From assembly GCA_024516035.1 (NCBI GenBank), contig CM044955.1:45522969-45586968 (forward strand): 64,000 nt of DNA, read 5' to 3'. The translations under genes and the position numbers were made by a program. Origin of the DNA: Bactericera cockerelli. Lineage: Eukaryota > Arthropoda > Insecta > Hemiptera > Triozidae. Below, one piece after another: positions 58,401 to 64,000 of the stretch. The notes below the pieces were generated by a model. That model worked only from the letters and a program-made list of their open reading frames with translations, searched no databases and was not told the origin of the DNA. Numbering within the stretch: the stretch's first letter is position 1; each line of letters opens with the position of its first letter.

Positions 58401-59735
58401 TAGCTTAGTCTTATAGTCTAGATGTGCAATAAGACGGGATTTTTCGAAATTCCCACTACAACACCTGCCATTGGCGAAAAAGGATTTTTTGCTTTGCGGG
58501 CCATGCCTCGGCCCGCAAAGCGGGCGACAGCCCGCTAGTTAGATATAAATGGACATAATATACAATGTAAATAATTATTTAAACAATGAAAAAAATGGAA
58601 ACAATATATACAATAAAATGAAAAAGAATAGAAAAATATATAAAAACATATGTCCTAACTTGAGAGCGCGGTTATTGCCTATGGCAATCTTTTCCACCCA
58701 GTGATGGTTTAAATATGATTCCTTTGTGGTGTTTTTGGCTAAACGGTTGAAGATATCAAACACAAAAAATACATGAGAGGTTGATCCCCCATAAGCAATT
58801 GATAAAACCCCCTGTTGTTGTTGTAATCAGCTTGGCAACAGCTAGGGGGGAGTCATGGTCTCCAGCCAACTTAATTGGATAAAATGGCTCGTTCTGAACC
58901 ACATAATTATTTATGTGTGCGATCAACCATCGTCATAACATGGGCTTTTTCTTTATAAGCTAGCAAGCTAGCCTGTCTTGTTAGGGTTGACTAGACCGTT
59001 CTCTGACCGACTAGAGGACTATAAAAAACCCTTCGATTTTTCTAAGCTATCGAAGATAGCTTCGAAAAATTCACGTGAATGACCAGTAGCCTATCTGAAT
59101 GTCATTTGGTTTATTTTACCTACTAAGCATCTGACTATGATACAAGTCTCATTTTCTTCTTTAATCTCATTTCATCCTCTTACATTTTCCTATTTTAAAG
59201 CAAGATAATTTTTTTAATCTGCCTCAGTAGCGTACGAGTCTTACATATGGCAAAAGTTAGTAAGGCGAGTTTAAGTTTGACATAAAAATAATTTTAACAC
59301 AAATATGATGAATTGATATTTTTATCTTTTTATATTTTCATCCTTGTTATTGAATAATTACTTTTTGGTTTATCAGAAAACAGAATATGATACCTACATG
59401 TTTACATGATTTATACAAAAAAAATTAAAAACTTTAATCGCAAACAGGTTGCCTTTTATTTACAATATTTGGACATAAATTTATAGAATTATTATTGAAT
59501 CAGGAGGGCGAGGCTAAATTGTTTCTATTTTAATTTCAGACGACGCCGAGGCGTCTTCCAACCTTGGTAACAAACTCCTAGTGTACATCAGCTGCTGTCT
59601 TTCTGGCCGCGGGTATCCTAGGGGGGAGATAGAGGAGGCCAAGCGAGCTCTAGTGCGACAACAGGTCTGTCAGAGCCTCTGCATGCAGCACACAGCCAAT
59701 GCTCCGGAGGACGAGTCTCCATACCCTTATCTCAG
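31419..59735 (+). CDS. VPS8: VPS8, CORVET complex subunit, N-terminal half, 12 coding exons
   Basis: VPS8 is a CORVET-specific subunit that tethers early endosomes through Rab5. Coding exons: 31419-31478, 32591-32680, 33387-33491, 33890-34043, 34878-35017, 46566-46784, 47418-47627, 48267-48453, 52296-52537, 54039-54272, 58011-58254, 59540-59735. Phases agree throughout, about 694 codons; animal VPS8 is roughly 1400 residues, so the C-terminal half and RING lie beyond 64 kb. Residues about 85-470 form the beta-propeller: [91 protein letters not shown]. Then come alpha-solenoid helices with [15 protein letters not shown] and [17 protein letters not shown]. The start ATG at 31419 (taccATGG) heads an acidic, poorly conserved N-terminus. 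Intron 5 is 11.5 kb of repeats with a corrupted copy of exon 5; intron 7 begins with a triplicated donor. Confidence 0.94.
31960..32258 (-). mobile_element. tRNA-derived SINE (GTTAGCGCGCTAGGC family), copy 1
   Basis: The minus strand has gtcactgtggcagagtgagt, a B-box block gggttcgattcccagc, tggatgttcggggtccactc and a 3' end near cacaaagaaaaacattatta. VPS8 intron 1. The cleaner plus-strand copy is 57256-57570. Confidence 0.65.
32440..32545 (-). mobile_element. SINE fragment
   Basis: Partial head of the same family as 31960-32258: complement of aatcaaacccaga gives a B-box-like site, with tggccatggtgactac at the tRNA-like end. VPS8 intron 1, 45 bp before exon 2. Confidence 0.4.
32591..32680 (+). 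CDS. VPS8: VPS8 exon 2
   Basis: Residues 21-50, including [12 protein letters not shown], an acidic N-terminal segment. Acceptor tctcag, donor cct|gtaagt, phase 0. Confidence 0.75.
33103..33340. repeat. Dispersed repeat R1, copy 2
   Basis: Better preserved than the copy at 1873. It opens ggctatttttcttttgg and closes ccaaaagaaaaatgac, an inverted terminal motif, and contains an internal duplication of atatttccattttattcc-like sequence. VPS8 intron 2. Confidence 0.55.
33387..33491 (+). CDS. VPS8: VPS8 exon 3
   Basis: Residues 51-85, with [17 protein letters not shown], the lead-in to the propeller. Acceptor ttttag, donor tgt|gtaag, phase 0. Confidence 0.82.
33890..34043 (+). CDS. VPS8: VPS8 exon 4: propeller start
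   Basis: Residues 86-136, with [19 protein letters not shown] and LKWCYEG, a clear VPS8 hallmark. Acceptor ttcag, donor tag|gtatga, phase 1. Confidence 0.93.
34260..34542 (-). mobile_element. tRNA-derived SINE (GTTAAGCACTCGC family), longest copy
   Basis: The minus strand reads gctcagtggttaagcactcg, then caattgtttgtaagggatac, cgctcgtgttgacccagcac, and the end at poly-A 34246-34258. VPS8 intron 4. A degraded relative at 44890-45090 is part of the corrupted duplication. Confidence 0.7.
34878..35017 (+). CDS. VPS8: VPS8 exon 5: propeller blade
   Basis: Residues 137-183, [19 protein letters not shown] and SGVLHVK. Acceptor acacag, donor aag|gtagaa. A corrupted second copy lies at 45399-45530. 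Confidence 0.94.
35190..35502. repeat. Minisatellite, 12-bp based (tagtagaactgga)
   Basis: More than 20 tandem units alternating gatatagtagaactg and gctctattagaactg. The minus-strand open frame is only Ser/Thr/Ile repeats and is not a gene. VPS8 intron 5. A scrambled version lies at 45715-45930. Confidence 0.85.
35968..36272 (-). repeat. Helitron-type 3' end followed by a CA-rich microsatellite
   Basis: At 35968-36000 the complement gives a ggcgggtgtaacccgc hairpin followed by CTAG|T, then about 270 bp of (CA)n with ccacac variants. It resembles the Helitron-like end at 42950-42980, also next to a (GT)n tract. Confidence 0.45.
36274..36411 (+). mobile_element. 5S-derived SINE, 3' part
   Basis: Begins gtgctggcactctggcccaa, runs through the ggtgaggttattatgg central domain and ends gaaagcgacgttaaaccaac plus A-rich tail. 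The next 130 bp (to about 36540) and a retroposon at 36715-36800 recur at 43950-44310. Confidence 0.6.
37109..37375 (+). mobile_element. Helitron-like element, copy 4
   Basis: A|TCTATACTTGTAAAAGAG at the left; hairpin gcgggcgacagtccgc then CTAG|T at the right. 267 bp. Followed directly by a CA-rich array. Confidence 0.7.
37379..37506. repeat. 20-bp tandem array and (CA)n
   Basis: Four units of cacagtcacatacacacaaa, then pure (CA)n to about 37505. Length variation between individuals is likely. Confidence 0.85.
38560..38806 (-). mobile_element. tRNA-derived SINE with shared central domain, copy 2
   Basis: The complement has the cgtaacggttgtgactattg head, B-box-like gagttcgattcccgg and the central domain (cccagccggggtagggcc, complement). 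It is followed by a piece with gaggattatatggacgcc that also occurs near 26280-26310. Confidence 0.7.
39640..43115. repeat. Tandem array, about 650-bp unit, four copies
   Basis: The landmark aatacgcgatattataaatt recurs at 39891, 40523, 41171 and 41822, giving periods of 632, 648 and 651 bp. Copies differ by small indels and substitutions. The fourth is split by the insertion at 42101-43032, after which its end resumes. Each unit yields the same short minus-strand frame (about 80 codons, [14 protein letters not shown]...), with no domain; probably not coding. Confidence 0.85.
42101..43032. mobile_element. hAT-like non-autonomous transposon with 8-bp target duplication
   Basis: Inverted ends catgcgcggatatag and ctatatccgtgcatg, each next to runs of G/C. 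The exact 8-bp duplication gcaataag (42093-42100, 43033-43040) points to the hAT superfamily. The interior has three tandem units of about 65 bp (gatctcaataagttag ... cacgggccccaaaataattc) and a (GT)n tract ending in a Helitron-like hairpin and CTAG|T at about 42980. No transposase. Confidence 0.8.
43128..43262 (+). mobile_element. 5S-derived SINE, partial
   Basis: Reads gcggatcaccgcagtcaaga, cgtgatgctggcactctggc, aggctgggtgaggttattat, ending within gcgaatggtagttaaaatc. A 5S-like head is joined to the central domain. The same family continues at 43675 and 43770. Confidence 0.65.
43265..43460. repeat. Palindromic tandem array (about 55-bp unit)
   Basis: Four units, each containing the perfect palindrome cactttggacatgtccaaagtg or a close variant, separated by taatatacattgagcagcag. 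A single related unit stands at 35930-35965. Each unit can form a hairpin. Confidence 0.8.
43770..43952 (+). mobile_element. 5S-derived SINE, near full length
   Basis: Head gtatcaccgcagtcaagtaa, then cgtgatgctggcactctggc, aggctgggtgaggttattat, atatgatcatccagttgaaa and gcgacgttaaaccaacaaaa. It is highly similar to 36274-36411, which lacks the 5S head. Confidence 0.7.
44390..44870 (-). repeat. Inverted copy of the 36330-36930 block
   Basis: The complement matches 36930 back to 36330: gcctttctgtttggg region, retroposon aataaagag end, then cgataccgcat and aaagcgacgttaaaccaac. Its neighbour 43850-44310 is the same block in direct orientation, so the two form a large imperfect palindrome. Confidence 0.65.
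44890..46130 (+). repeat. Corrupted duplicate of 34262-35750
   Basis: Collinear with the end of intron 4, exon 5 and the minisatellite, but with an indel or mismatch every few bases. Matching anchors include atcattgatgga (34721 and 45264), ggctaagtgtggatt (45399), ctcatgtt, ggaagctgg and actgaagttcattcc. The density of single-base deletions is unlike any other repeat pair in the window. Confidence 0.75.
45399..45530 (+). pseudogene. Broken second copy of VPS8 exon 5
   Basis: Matches exon 5 (34878-35017) in order but with many deletions, so no frame survives. The acceptor-like aacag is kept; the donor region is altered to gaagtagaa. Either sequence error in a misassembled copy or a decayed duplicate; not a usable exon. 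Confidence 0.75.
46566..46784 (+). CDS. VPS8: VPS8 exon 6: propeller
   Basis: Residues 184-256, [16 protein letters not shown] and [18 protein letters not shown]. Acceptor gttcag, donor aag|gtgagt. A piece of this exon is repeated just inside the next intron. Confidence 0.95.
46797..46834 (+). repeat. Duplicated fragment of VPS8 exon 6 in intron 6
   Basis: aaagtgtctgttcagtg...agtcgaggtgaggtgt repeats exon positions about 46665-46701 with one or two differences, 12 nt past the exon 6 donor. It is a local copy of exon sequence and would not be spliced in by itself. Confidence 0.75.
47418..47627 (+). CDS. VPS8: VPS8 exon 7: propeller
   Basis: Residues 257-326, [26 protein letters not shown] and [17 protein letters not shown]. 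Acceptor tccag, donor acacag|gtaagt, the first of three tandem donors; use of the third would add 17 in-frame residues. Confidence 0.92.
47628..47700 (+). promoter_or_regulatory. Triplicated 5' splice site in VPS8 intron 7
   Basis: aggtaagtttaataat occurs three times, with donors at 47628, 47653 and 47679. The second shifts frame by 25 nt; the third adds 51 nt, 17 codons without a stop. All match the donor consensus equally well. Confidence 0.7.
48267..48453 (+). CDS. VPS8: VPS8 exon 8: propeller
   Basis: Residues 327-388, [18 protein letters not shown], then [12 protein letters not shown], conserved in animal VPS8. Acceptor tctag, donor aaag|gtgag, phase 1. Confidence 0.93.
48497..48628 (+). 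mobile_element. tRNA-derived SINE (AGTAGCTTGATCGAT family)
   Basis: Head cctcagtagcttgatcgata (A box) and gtggttcaagtcccgg (B box), body gagtttgagtagttgtgata and tcacgaaagtgattaacac. Fragments recur at 56057-56140 and 59219-59310. Confidence 0.7.
48738..49084 (-). mobile_element. tRNA-derived SINE with shared central domain, copy 3
   Basis: Full-length minus copy. The complement carries cctccgtggcataatggttg, a B-box-like gagttcaactcccgg, the central domain and a tail with aagggcatccagcc. VPS8 intron 8. Confidence 0.75.
49118..49342 (-). mobile_element. Retroposon 3' part
   Basis: aaataaaatagcctttattg at its start is the complement of an AATAAAGGC end; homologous to 5740-5900. VPS8 intron 8. 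Confidence 0.45.
49951..51496. mobile_element. Long-TIR foldback element, TA target
   Basis: Arms 49951-50645 and about 50803-51496 are inverted copies of about 695 bp, nearly identical. Ends CAGGGTGTCCCACCAAACTT next to TA. Each arm holds several internal cagggtggt motifs, as if built from nested ends. The spacer is only about 157 bp. No transposase. Confidence 0.8.
51503..51947. mobile_element. TIR element, TA target, abutting the previous one
   Basis: Inverted arms of about 120-130 bp: cagggtggtccaagaagttt at the left, aactttctggaccaccctg at the right, each next to TA. The internal arms share gtccgggaatatttttgttg. It begins 6 bp after the preceding element ends. Confidence 0.75.
52296..52537 (+). 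CDS. VPS8: VPS8 exon 9
   Basis: Residues 389-469, [20 protein letters not shown] and [19 protein letters not shown], end of the propeller. Donor cctg|gtatgt; an antisense retroposon begins 16 nt into the intron. Confidence 0.95.
52553..52680 (-). mobile_element. Short retroposon, copy B
   Basis: Near-identical to 6768-6893. On the minus strand it runs from gagaatgccgttggcattag to aataaaacttgatttaactt. Its 3' tail is 16 nt from the VPS8 exon 9 donor, antisense to the gene. Confidence 0.65.
52688..52846 (+). mobile_element. tRNA-derived SINE (ATT-tailed family), plus copy
   Basis: Clean head: tgtagctcagtggtaaaggc (A box), gcgggttcgaaacccagc (B box), then tgacaagttatcctcccatt and the cttactgctggaataatggg body. 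The (ATT)n tail is missing, replaced by the minisatellite at 52856. Confidence 0.75.
52856..53020. repeat. 37-bp minisatellite
   Basis: Four to five units of gaccagcagtctggctggg followed by ggactataaacagggagta. Related sequence, agtctggctggagggacg and ggactataaacag, lies at 26915-26980 and near 59020, so the array expanded from a dispersed repeat. VPS8 intron 9. Confidence 0.8.
53021..54038. other. VPS8 intron 9, right part
   Basis: AT-rich sequence with a (GATGAT)-like stretch at 53145 and no repeat family or exon that I recognise. Confidence 0.5.
54039..54272 (+). CDS. VPS8: VPS8 exon 10: alpha-solenoid
   Basis: Residues 470-547, [20 protein letters not shown] then [17 protein letters not shown]. 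The acceptor (atgaag) has a weak pyrimidine tract but joins in phase to exon 9. Donor aag|gtaata. Confidence 0.9.
54592..54782 (-). mobile_element. tRNA-derived SINE (ATT-tailed family), copy 4
   Basis: (AAT)n at 54592-54607, tatcgccttatttatactgc body, gggtttcgaacccgcgacct (B box complement). The tRNA 5' end is cut after ttcacagagtg. VPS8 intron 10. Confidence 0.7.
55105..57247. mobile_element. Long-TIR element, TA target (CAGTATGTTTCAG family)
   Basis: Arms 55105-55874 and 56479-57247, about 770 bp each, are inverted and near identical. The termini read TATACAGTATGTTTCAGAAA, then ggtggccaccccctcgtaac. The 604-bp spacer holds two SINE insertions (56057-56140, 56196-56428). No transposase. 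A single-arm relative is at 20194. VPS8 intron 10. Confidence 0.8.
56196..56428 (-). mobile_element. 5S-rRNA-derived SINE, best copy
   Basis: The minus strand opens gatggcgcgttgtatgcaac, then gatcaccgaagttaagca (complement of 56372-56389), which matches the conserved 5S internal promoter region, then gaggtgaagacttcgtgatg. The central domain aggctgggtgaggtaaatgt ... gcgaatggagggtaa follows, then agttgaaagcgatattaaac. It lies in the spacer of the long-TIR element. Confidence 0.8.
57256..57570 (+). mobile_element. tRNA-derived SINE (GTTAGCGCGCTAGGC family), full copy
   Basis: Head gtggcagagcgagttagcgc (A box region), B box gggttcgattcccagc, body tggatgttcggggtccactc and gtagctgctttaatgtgaag, end aacacaaagaaaaagcatta then (TTA)n. 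It begins 9 bp after the long-TIR element. Confidence 0.75.
57848..57937 (+). mobile_element. Short retroposon with (ATT)n tail
   Basis: tgatggcagagattgcctca, ggcaataatcacgccctttg, cttgtcaataaagagttatt and (ATT)n. Other copies lie at 36715-36800 (minus) and 44570-44655 (plus). Confidence 0.6.
58011..58254 (+). CDS. VPS8: VPS8 exon 11: alpha-solenoid
   Basis: Residues 548-628, [33 protein letters not shown] and [16 protein letters not shown]. Acceptor cctag, donor gggg|gtaagt, phase 1. A Helitron-like element starts 32 nt into the intron. Confidence 0.94.
58287..58538 (+). mobile_element. Helitron-like element, copy 5
   Basis: A|TCTATACTTATAAAAGAGAG, a run of (ctga)n/(ctca)n, then the conserved body, hairpin gcgggcgacagcccgc, CTAG|T. 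252 bp. VPS8 intron 11. Confidence 0.7.
58805..59030 (-). repeat. Dispersed repeat, inverted relative of 26915-27180
   Basis: The complement shares ggctggagaccatgactc, ggttgatcgcacac-type and gactataaa blocks with the repeat in SH3BP5 intron 6. The left end has (TTG)n, the right end gaggactataaaa. Class unknown. Confidence 0.5.
59540..59735 (+). CDS. VPS8: VPS8 exon 12, last in window
   Basis: Residues 629-694, [20 protein letters not shown] and ESPYPYLR. Acceptor ttcag, donor ctcag|gtatt, phase 2. The next expected segment (LLHFD-type) was not found before 64000, where a DIRS-like element sits. Confidence 0.93.
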
Positions 59736-59929
59736 GTATTACTATACAAGTGTTCATTTTTGGGATCCGTACCAAAATCAGGACTTTTGGATGAAATCTT
59801 CTGCCAACCCATTACCTACCAAGCCATTTTTATGTAACTTGCCCTGGGGACCAAAGGTACCTATATCAAGGTACCCAAAAACCAAGGAAAATGTCAGTTT
59901 GAGGGAAAAAAGTATGCTGTTTAAAAAAT

Positions 59930-60235
59930 ATTAAAGTTTTTCCCCCGTAGGGTAAAAAACTATTATTTTGGGTCTTGCGTAAGCTTGACCCAATGAGATT
60001 ACGCTTTGGTCTTTTGATCTAGTAACTGTGCAAACGCGCCTTAACTTTCTCCCTTTTCCGTAGATTTCCCCTCTTTTCTCCAACAGTGCTGATCCTAGCG
60101 GAGGAGCTTTTGATTATGACTAGAAAGCTTCTGAACTTCAGTATCTTTTGCCAGAGGCAAGAGCTTTTAGCTGGGTCAAGCTTACGCAAGACCCAAAATA
60201 ATAGTTTTTTACCCTACGGGGGAAAAACTTTAATA
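59930..60235. repeat. 64-bp inverted repeats at the left edge of the DIRS-like region
   Basis: 59930-59991 (tattaaagtttttccccc ... aagcttgaccca) is perfectly or nearly inverted at 60172-60235. The motif cagcttgacccaatgagatg appears again at 60253. It may be the terminal repeat of the DIRS-like element or a separate foldback MITE. Confidence 0.6.
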
Positions 60236-60439
60236 TTTTGGGGTCTATGCTACAGCTTGACCCAATGAGATGTGTTTTCATTCTGCCGGTTGGAGCAGAG
60301 TACTGTGAGAAAAGAAGAGTATGCGGAATATAACAGGAACAAAACAAAGATCGTATAGTCTTTACGTGTATCTTAAATAATGTTTTGTCTTTATCCAATT
60401 AATAGATAGTACACTTGAAATAAGCTGTTCTACACAGCC

Positions 60440-61760
60440 TCGAAGCATGTGGTGGAGATATCTGGACACTTTTTCGGTGTCTTAGCTATCGGCCTCAAAT
60501 AGTGCCTATGGAAGGTTCTATCACTCTTCCAGTCTCCTATTTTCAGAATAGAGTCCACAGAAAACTCAGAATTCATTCGTGAGGTCCCCACCGCAGACCT
60601 AAAAGACCCGGCCGAAGCATTTATACCTGCTCCACGCAGGGCTGAACCACCCTGCGATTACAAATCTAGAAGCAGGGTTTACTCGTCCACGTGTAGTGAT
60701 AAAGAGAGAATCGCAAGACTTGGACTTAGAGCGGTTACCAGATAACTCGATTAGTTTTCAAATCCAAGAGACGGGATCAAGGTTGGGATCTGAGTTATTC
60801 TTTTTTAAGCAGCCAGCCAGACAGTACGTGGGAGGCGAAATCTGATTTAGAAACCAAAAGCTGGCCAAAAACCATCTCGTCTCCTTGGTCTTGGAAGGGA
60901 TCCTGAGAGGAGCGCAGGAGAGTCAAATCGTGAACCCTTCTTGCAGAAGGTAACAGGAGGACAAGCGCCATATGGCGACATACTTCGAAAAGTTGAGTTT
61001 ACTCGTGTTTGGTAGGTGGTTAGTCATCCAGGAAGAGAGAGTTTCAATATTCCAAATCTCTCTAGATTTAGGGGCCACCTCCGTGGCTATAACCACTGCC
61101 CACAGTCCAGAGATCCCGAGTTTGATTGCCGGTTGGGGCAGACTTCGACGAAACTTCTGTTCCCTCCAAACACGTGAGGCTGATGGCATTTCCGGCCCTA
61201 CCCAGGCTGGGTGAGGTTAATGCGGGAAGCTGGTACGATTCCCAGCGAATGGAGGGTAAAACCCCCGTCTTGACTACGTCAAATCAGGACGTACATCAGA
61301 ATTAGAATCATTGTTCACAATAGATCTAAATAGAGGCCGGTGTGATAATTAATTGGTGCTTCCCTTGTGGAACTCCAACCGGTCTAAAATAATAAATAAT
61401 TAGGGGCCACCTTCAAACTCAAAGGTTTTAGTACGTGTTGTACGATTGGGCGGTAACATATCTCTGTGTGTCTAGGTTGACACACCCTAGGTTAACACAG
61501 GGGTCCGCAAAGGTTGACACAACCGATTTGTGAACGAGAATTATACTGTACGCAAAGTTTTCAGAGTGAAGAATGCTCAAAAATCTTGCGACTTCCTGGG
61601 GGAAAGATTGTTTCGAGAAACATTCTTAGCTGACGACCATGAGAGCCACCTTTCCCAAGGGACCTTGTAGGTTTAACTTTTCCTGTGGACAGGTCTACTA
61701 GGCACTCGTTTAGATCCTTCAGAGTGATGGGTTAGCAAACTGCTCTCCTCAGCAGATCTG
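60440..61760 (-). pseudogene. DIRS tyrosine recombinase remnant
   Basis: Fragments AYSTILVHKSVVSTFADP (about 61530), SREIWNIETLSSWMTNHLPN (about 61070-61010), HDLTLLRSSQDP (near 60910), LFITTRGRVNPASR (near 60680) and ILKIGDWKSDRTFHRHYLRP (near 60510), the last with the likely catalytic Tyr. Stops and shifts interrupt it, and a SINE is inserted in its middle. Confidence 0.7.
61081..61399 (+). mobile_element. tRNA-derived SINE with shared central domain, copy 4, inside the DIRS recombinase
   Basis: Exact 13-bp target duplication ttaggggccacct (61068-61080, 61400-61412). Head ccgtggctataaccactgcc, B-box-like gagtttgattgccgg, central domain aggctgggtgaggttaatgc. Removing it rejoins the recombinase frame, so the SINE is younger than the DIRS insertion. 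Confidence 0.85.
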
Positions 61761-61879
61761 GGCGCCAGACCGCGTTTTCCCAGGACTGAGCAATTATGAT
61801 AAATGCGCCATAAGCTGAGTTCAGGTGGTTCAGGACTCGAGGAAGCAGGGGAGGGGTAGGAATACCCATGCTAGCGGGA

Positions 61880-62470
61880 AGCTCCATTCTCTGAAAAGGA
61901 TGCCTTCTTCAGAGACCTTGCTTGAACATCTCGAGCTGAGCGAGAAACGTAACACGGAACGACTGCCGACTTTGCTGACGCAAAGAGGTCTATGACCGGT
62001 TTTCCCCAGACCCGAAATATAGGTGCTGTTAGCTGGAGGAGAAGGTGCCATTCGGGAATTAGATTTGAGCGAAATAGACTGTCTGCGATGTTGTACATCT
62101 GTGGGATGTACTCTGCTCAGAGAACAATATTGACTGACGCTATCCCGTAGATTTTCTCTACTCTCCTACCGTATGTAAGCCACTACCGTTGCATTGTCTG
62201 TGAACAAGAATCACTTTGTTCTGAAGATATTCCAAATGTGTTTCAAAGGACATCTGCACTGCGAAGAGCTCTTTGACATTGATATGCCACTCTTTTTGGC
62301 TCCTTCTCCAAGAATCTTGGCCATTTGATTGCCTTCATCACTCCCCATCCACTGGAAGATGCGACGTTCGTCACAAACACTTGAGGTGTGGACGATGAAA
62401 AATTGGAAGTGGAAGATGAAGCGTTGAGATCCACCAACGAATCGAGATAGGACCATCGAAGGAATTTGAC
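61880..62470 (-). pseudogene. DIRS RNase H region remnant
   Basis: Fragments in shifting minus frames: TPQVFVTNVASSSGWGV, a W..HINVKELFAV-like segment near 62280, a DNATVVAY-like segment near 62190, then NIADSLFRSNLIPEWHL and VWGKPVIDLFASAKSAVVP. The LFAS block after RNase H is characteristic of DIRS-like polyproteins. Several frameshifts. Confidence 0.65.
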
Positions 62471-63026
62471 ACAACATTAGGGGTTTGGATCTTGGGAGTC
62501 GCCGACTAAGTTTTCAGGTTGAAGACCTCTCACACCCAAATCTCTTTTCCTTGTGATACCCGAGTTGCGGTGAGGGTGTTGAGATCGGGGGACAAGTATC
62601 CTAGTAGTGCGGCTTCTCTGAGGTCGTGGGCGAGGTTGAGAAGAAGAAGAGTGTGATTTCACAGCTTCGAGTAAGGCCTTGGGCTCAAACAATTAGTCTT
62701 CCGAAGGAGGAATATCCTTCAGAATCCGACGCGGGACCTAAATCGCTGGTACGAACAGGCTTCTCCGACTGGCAATAGTTTGGGATCTCTTTCCGCTTAC
62801 GCACTAAAGAAGACTATCGGAAGTCTTCTTAAAATCAGAATCTTCCGAGGTCAGTTCTTTTATCAGGTCGTTCTTCAACGACTTCACAGATGGATGTGCC
62901 GCAACGATCTGGTTCGAGGCGTCTGCAGTGCAGGACGTTGGAGAATTAGGCCGTGGGATAATATCCCAAAAGCTCCGTCCATATTAGCCAGGAGATCCGC
63001 TCATGCACTTTAGTTCCGCTGGGCCT

Positions 63027-63863
63027 TCAGTTCCGAATTTGGCTGCAGACGAGCAAAGATACCATAAGCGAAGATACTATGTATCTAATGCTGTTCGAAC
63101 TTGTAGAATTGAGATTCTGACATTTGCGGCCATTTATTTCGGCTTCAGGAGATGGAAGAGGAACATCCGGCTCACATTCTTTTACGCAGGGAGTAAAATC
63201 GAACGGAAGGTCTGGAGTCGCTATAACTTCCTCGTGCTCGCCATACAGGGGACGAGCTTCCGGGAGAGAATAGTCACCCACAGAATCCGAGGCTTCCGAA
63301 GGGTCAGACGCCGACAACTCATCGTTCTGGACGATCGGTTGAATATGAGTCGGCCGGAGCCTGGTGAAGAGAAAATTCATGGCGTCATTCATCCTTCCCA
63401 TCAGCCTGTCCTCTTGTACTTGGAAGCGTTTGTCAAGAGTTTTTTGTGTCCCAGAATCTTCCGGAGACTCTGTTGACAGGGACGATTATCTGGAGACTGG
63501 TATGAAAACATTTCCAACCAGGATTATGTCCGCTGCTTCACGAGAAATGAGCTCCGATTTTAGGGGAGCTACAACCTGAGCCATGATATCGTGTGACTGC
63601 GATGATCCACGGATCTGCTTTTTCATATTCCTATAGTGGTATTCCTTCAAGACTGACGCACTTGGATCAAAGGCCCGAACTATATTCAGCGTGGGGAGGG
63701 CGAACCGAAGCTTGTTAAGGACTGTTGCATCTACTTCAAAGCCTAAGTCGATCGAGTTGATCAGCGTCCAATCGCTCCAGCCATCAGGTAGAAACTTCTT
63801 TGCCGCATGCTTCAGGCGAGACAGGACGTCATTGTCAGACGGCAGGTCACAGAGGGCTCCCAA
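63027..63863 (-). pseudogene. DIRS gag-like remnant
   Basis: Two minus-strand frames, 63863-63486 (LPDGWSDWTLINSIDLGFEV, then an IVRAFDPSASVLKEYHYRNM block) and 63401-63027 (FDFTPCVKECEPDVPLP). Order and flavour fit the gag-like ORF of DIRS elements, from memory. A stop or frameshift separates them, and the N-terminus is cut by a SINE at 63868. Confidence 0.55.
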
Positions 63864-63867
63864 AGAC

Positions 63868-64000
63868 TACCGAGCATTGGTAGTCAAGTGGATAACGCGC
63901 TAGTCTGGTAATCCAGTTAGCGTAGGGATCCGTTGGTTCGAATCCCACTGAGTGCATGAATTTTTCCTCATTAATTTGAGTTTGTGACCACATAATAATA
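63868..64000 (+). mobile_element. tRNA-derived SINE, cut by the window edge
   Basis: Head tagtcaagtggataacgcgc (A box), ggttcgaatcccactg (B box), then tttttcctcattaatttgag and a tail reaching ataataata at 64000. A fragment of the same family is at 12545-12628. Confidence 0.7.

Larger units (their letters stand above)
60440..63867 (-). mobile_element. Decayed DIRS-type (tyrosine recombinase) retrotransposon
   Basis: On the minus strand, 5' to 3': a gag-like frame (63863-63027 and on to about 62480), an RNase H region (about 62470-61880) and a tyrosine recombinase (about 61760-60440). Frames are broken by stops and shifts. The reverse transcriptase expected between gag and RNase H is missing. 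SINEs interrupt it at 61081-61399 and at 63868. DIRS elements insert via a recombinase and lack LTRs and integrase; none of those were seen. Confidence 0.75.

Overview
This is nuclear genomic DNA of a eukaryote, most likely an arthropod and probably an insect. A hemipteran is possible, but species cannot be fixed from the sequence. The evidence is AT-rich introns with GT-AG junctions, three spliced genes whose exons read like insect and animal orthologues, and a heavy load of SINEs, MITEs and Helitron-like elements. No bacterial operons, CRISPR arrays or true tRNA/rRNA genes were found.

Gene layout. (1) Positions 650-13813, minus strand: the 5' part of a type I animal fatty acid synthase in eleven coding exons. 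They encode about 808 residues: the ketoacyl synthase domain, the linker and most of the malonyl/acetyltransferase domain. All expected catalytic residues are present and every reading-frame phase agrees; the rest of the gene lies left of the window. (2) Positions 21711-28073, plus strand: a complete SH3BP5-family gene (Rab11 exchange factor family, fly parcas), seven coding exons, about 509 residues. (3) Positions 31419-59735, plus strand: the N-terminal half of VPS8 (CORVET tethering subunit), twelve coding exons, about 694 residues, continuing past the right edge. FAS and SH3BP5 are divergent and 7.9 kb apart; SH3BP5 and VPS8 are tandem and 3.3 kb apart. The three genes have no obvious shared pathway.

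Everything else is intronic or intergenic and dominated by mobile DNA: several tRNA-derived SINE families, a 5S-rRNA-derived SINE that shares its central domain with a tRNA-headed SINE, five short Helitron-like elements with clean A|TC...CTRR|T ends, TIR elements of Harbinger, piggyBac, hAT, Ginger and TA-target types, a 5'-truncated non-LTR retrotransposon with its target duplication, and at 59.9-63.9 kb a decayed DIRS-type tyrosine-recombinase retrotransposon that lacks its reverse transcriptase and carries a SINE.

VPS8 intron 5 (35018-46565) is the most complex stretch. It holds minisatellites, a roughly 650-bp tandem array cut by a hAT-like element with an 8-bp target duplication, and at about 44.9-46.1 kb an indel-riddled second copy of exon 5 and its flanks. 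That copy looks more like unpolished or chimeric assembly than an evolved duplication. No wholly new protein system is evident. The best candidates for something undescribed are the modular SINE superfamily, the long-TIR foldback elements, the Ginger-derived element and a triplicated splice donor in VPS8.
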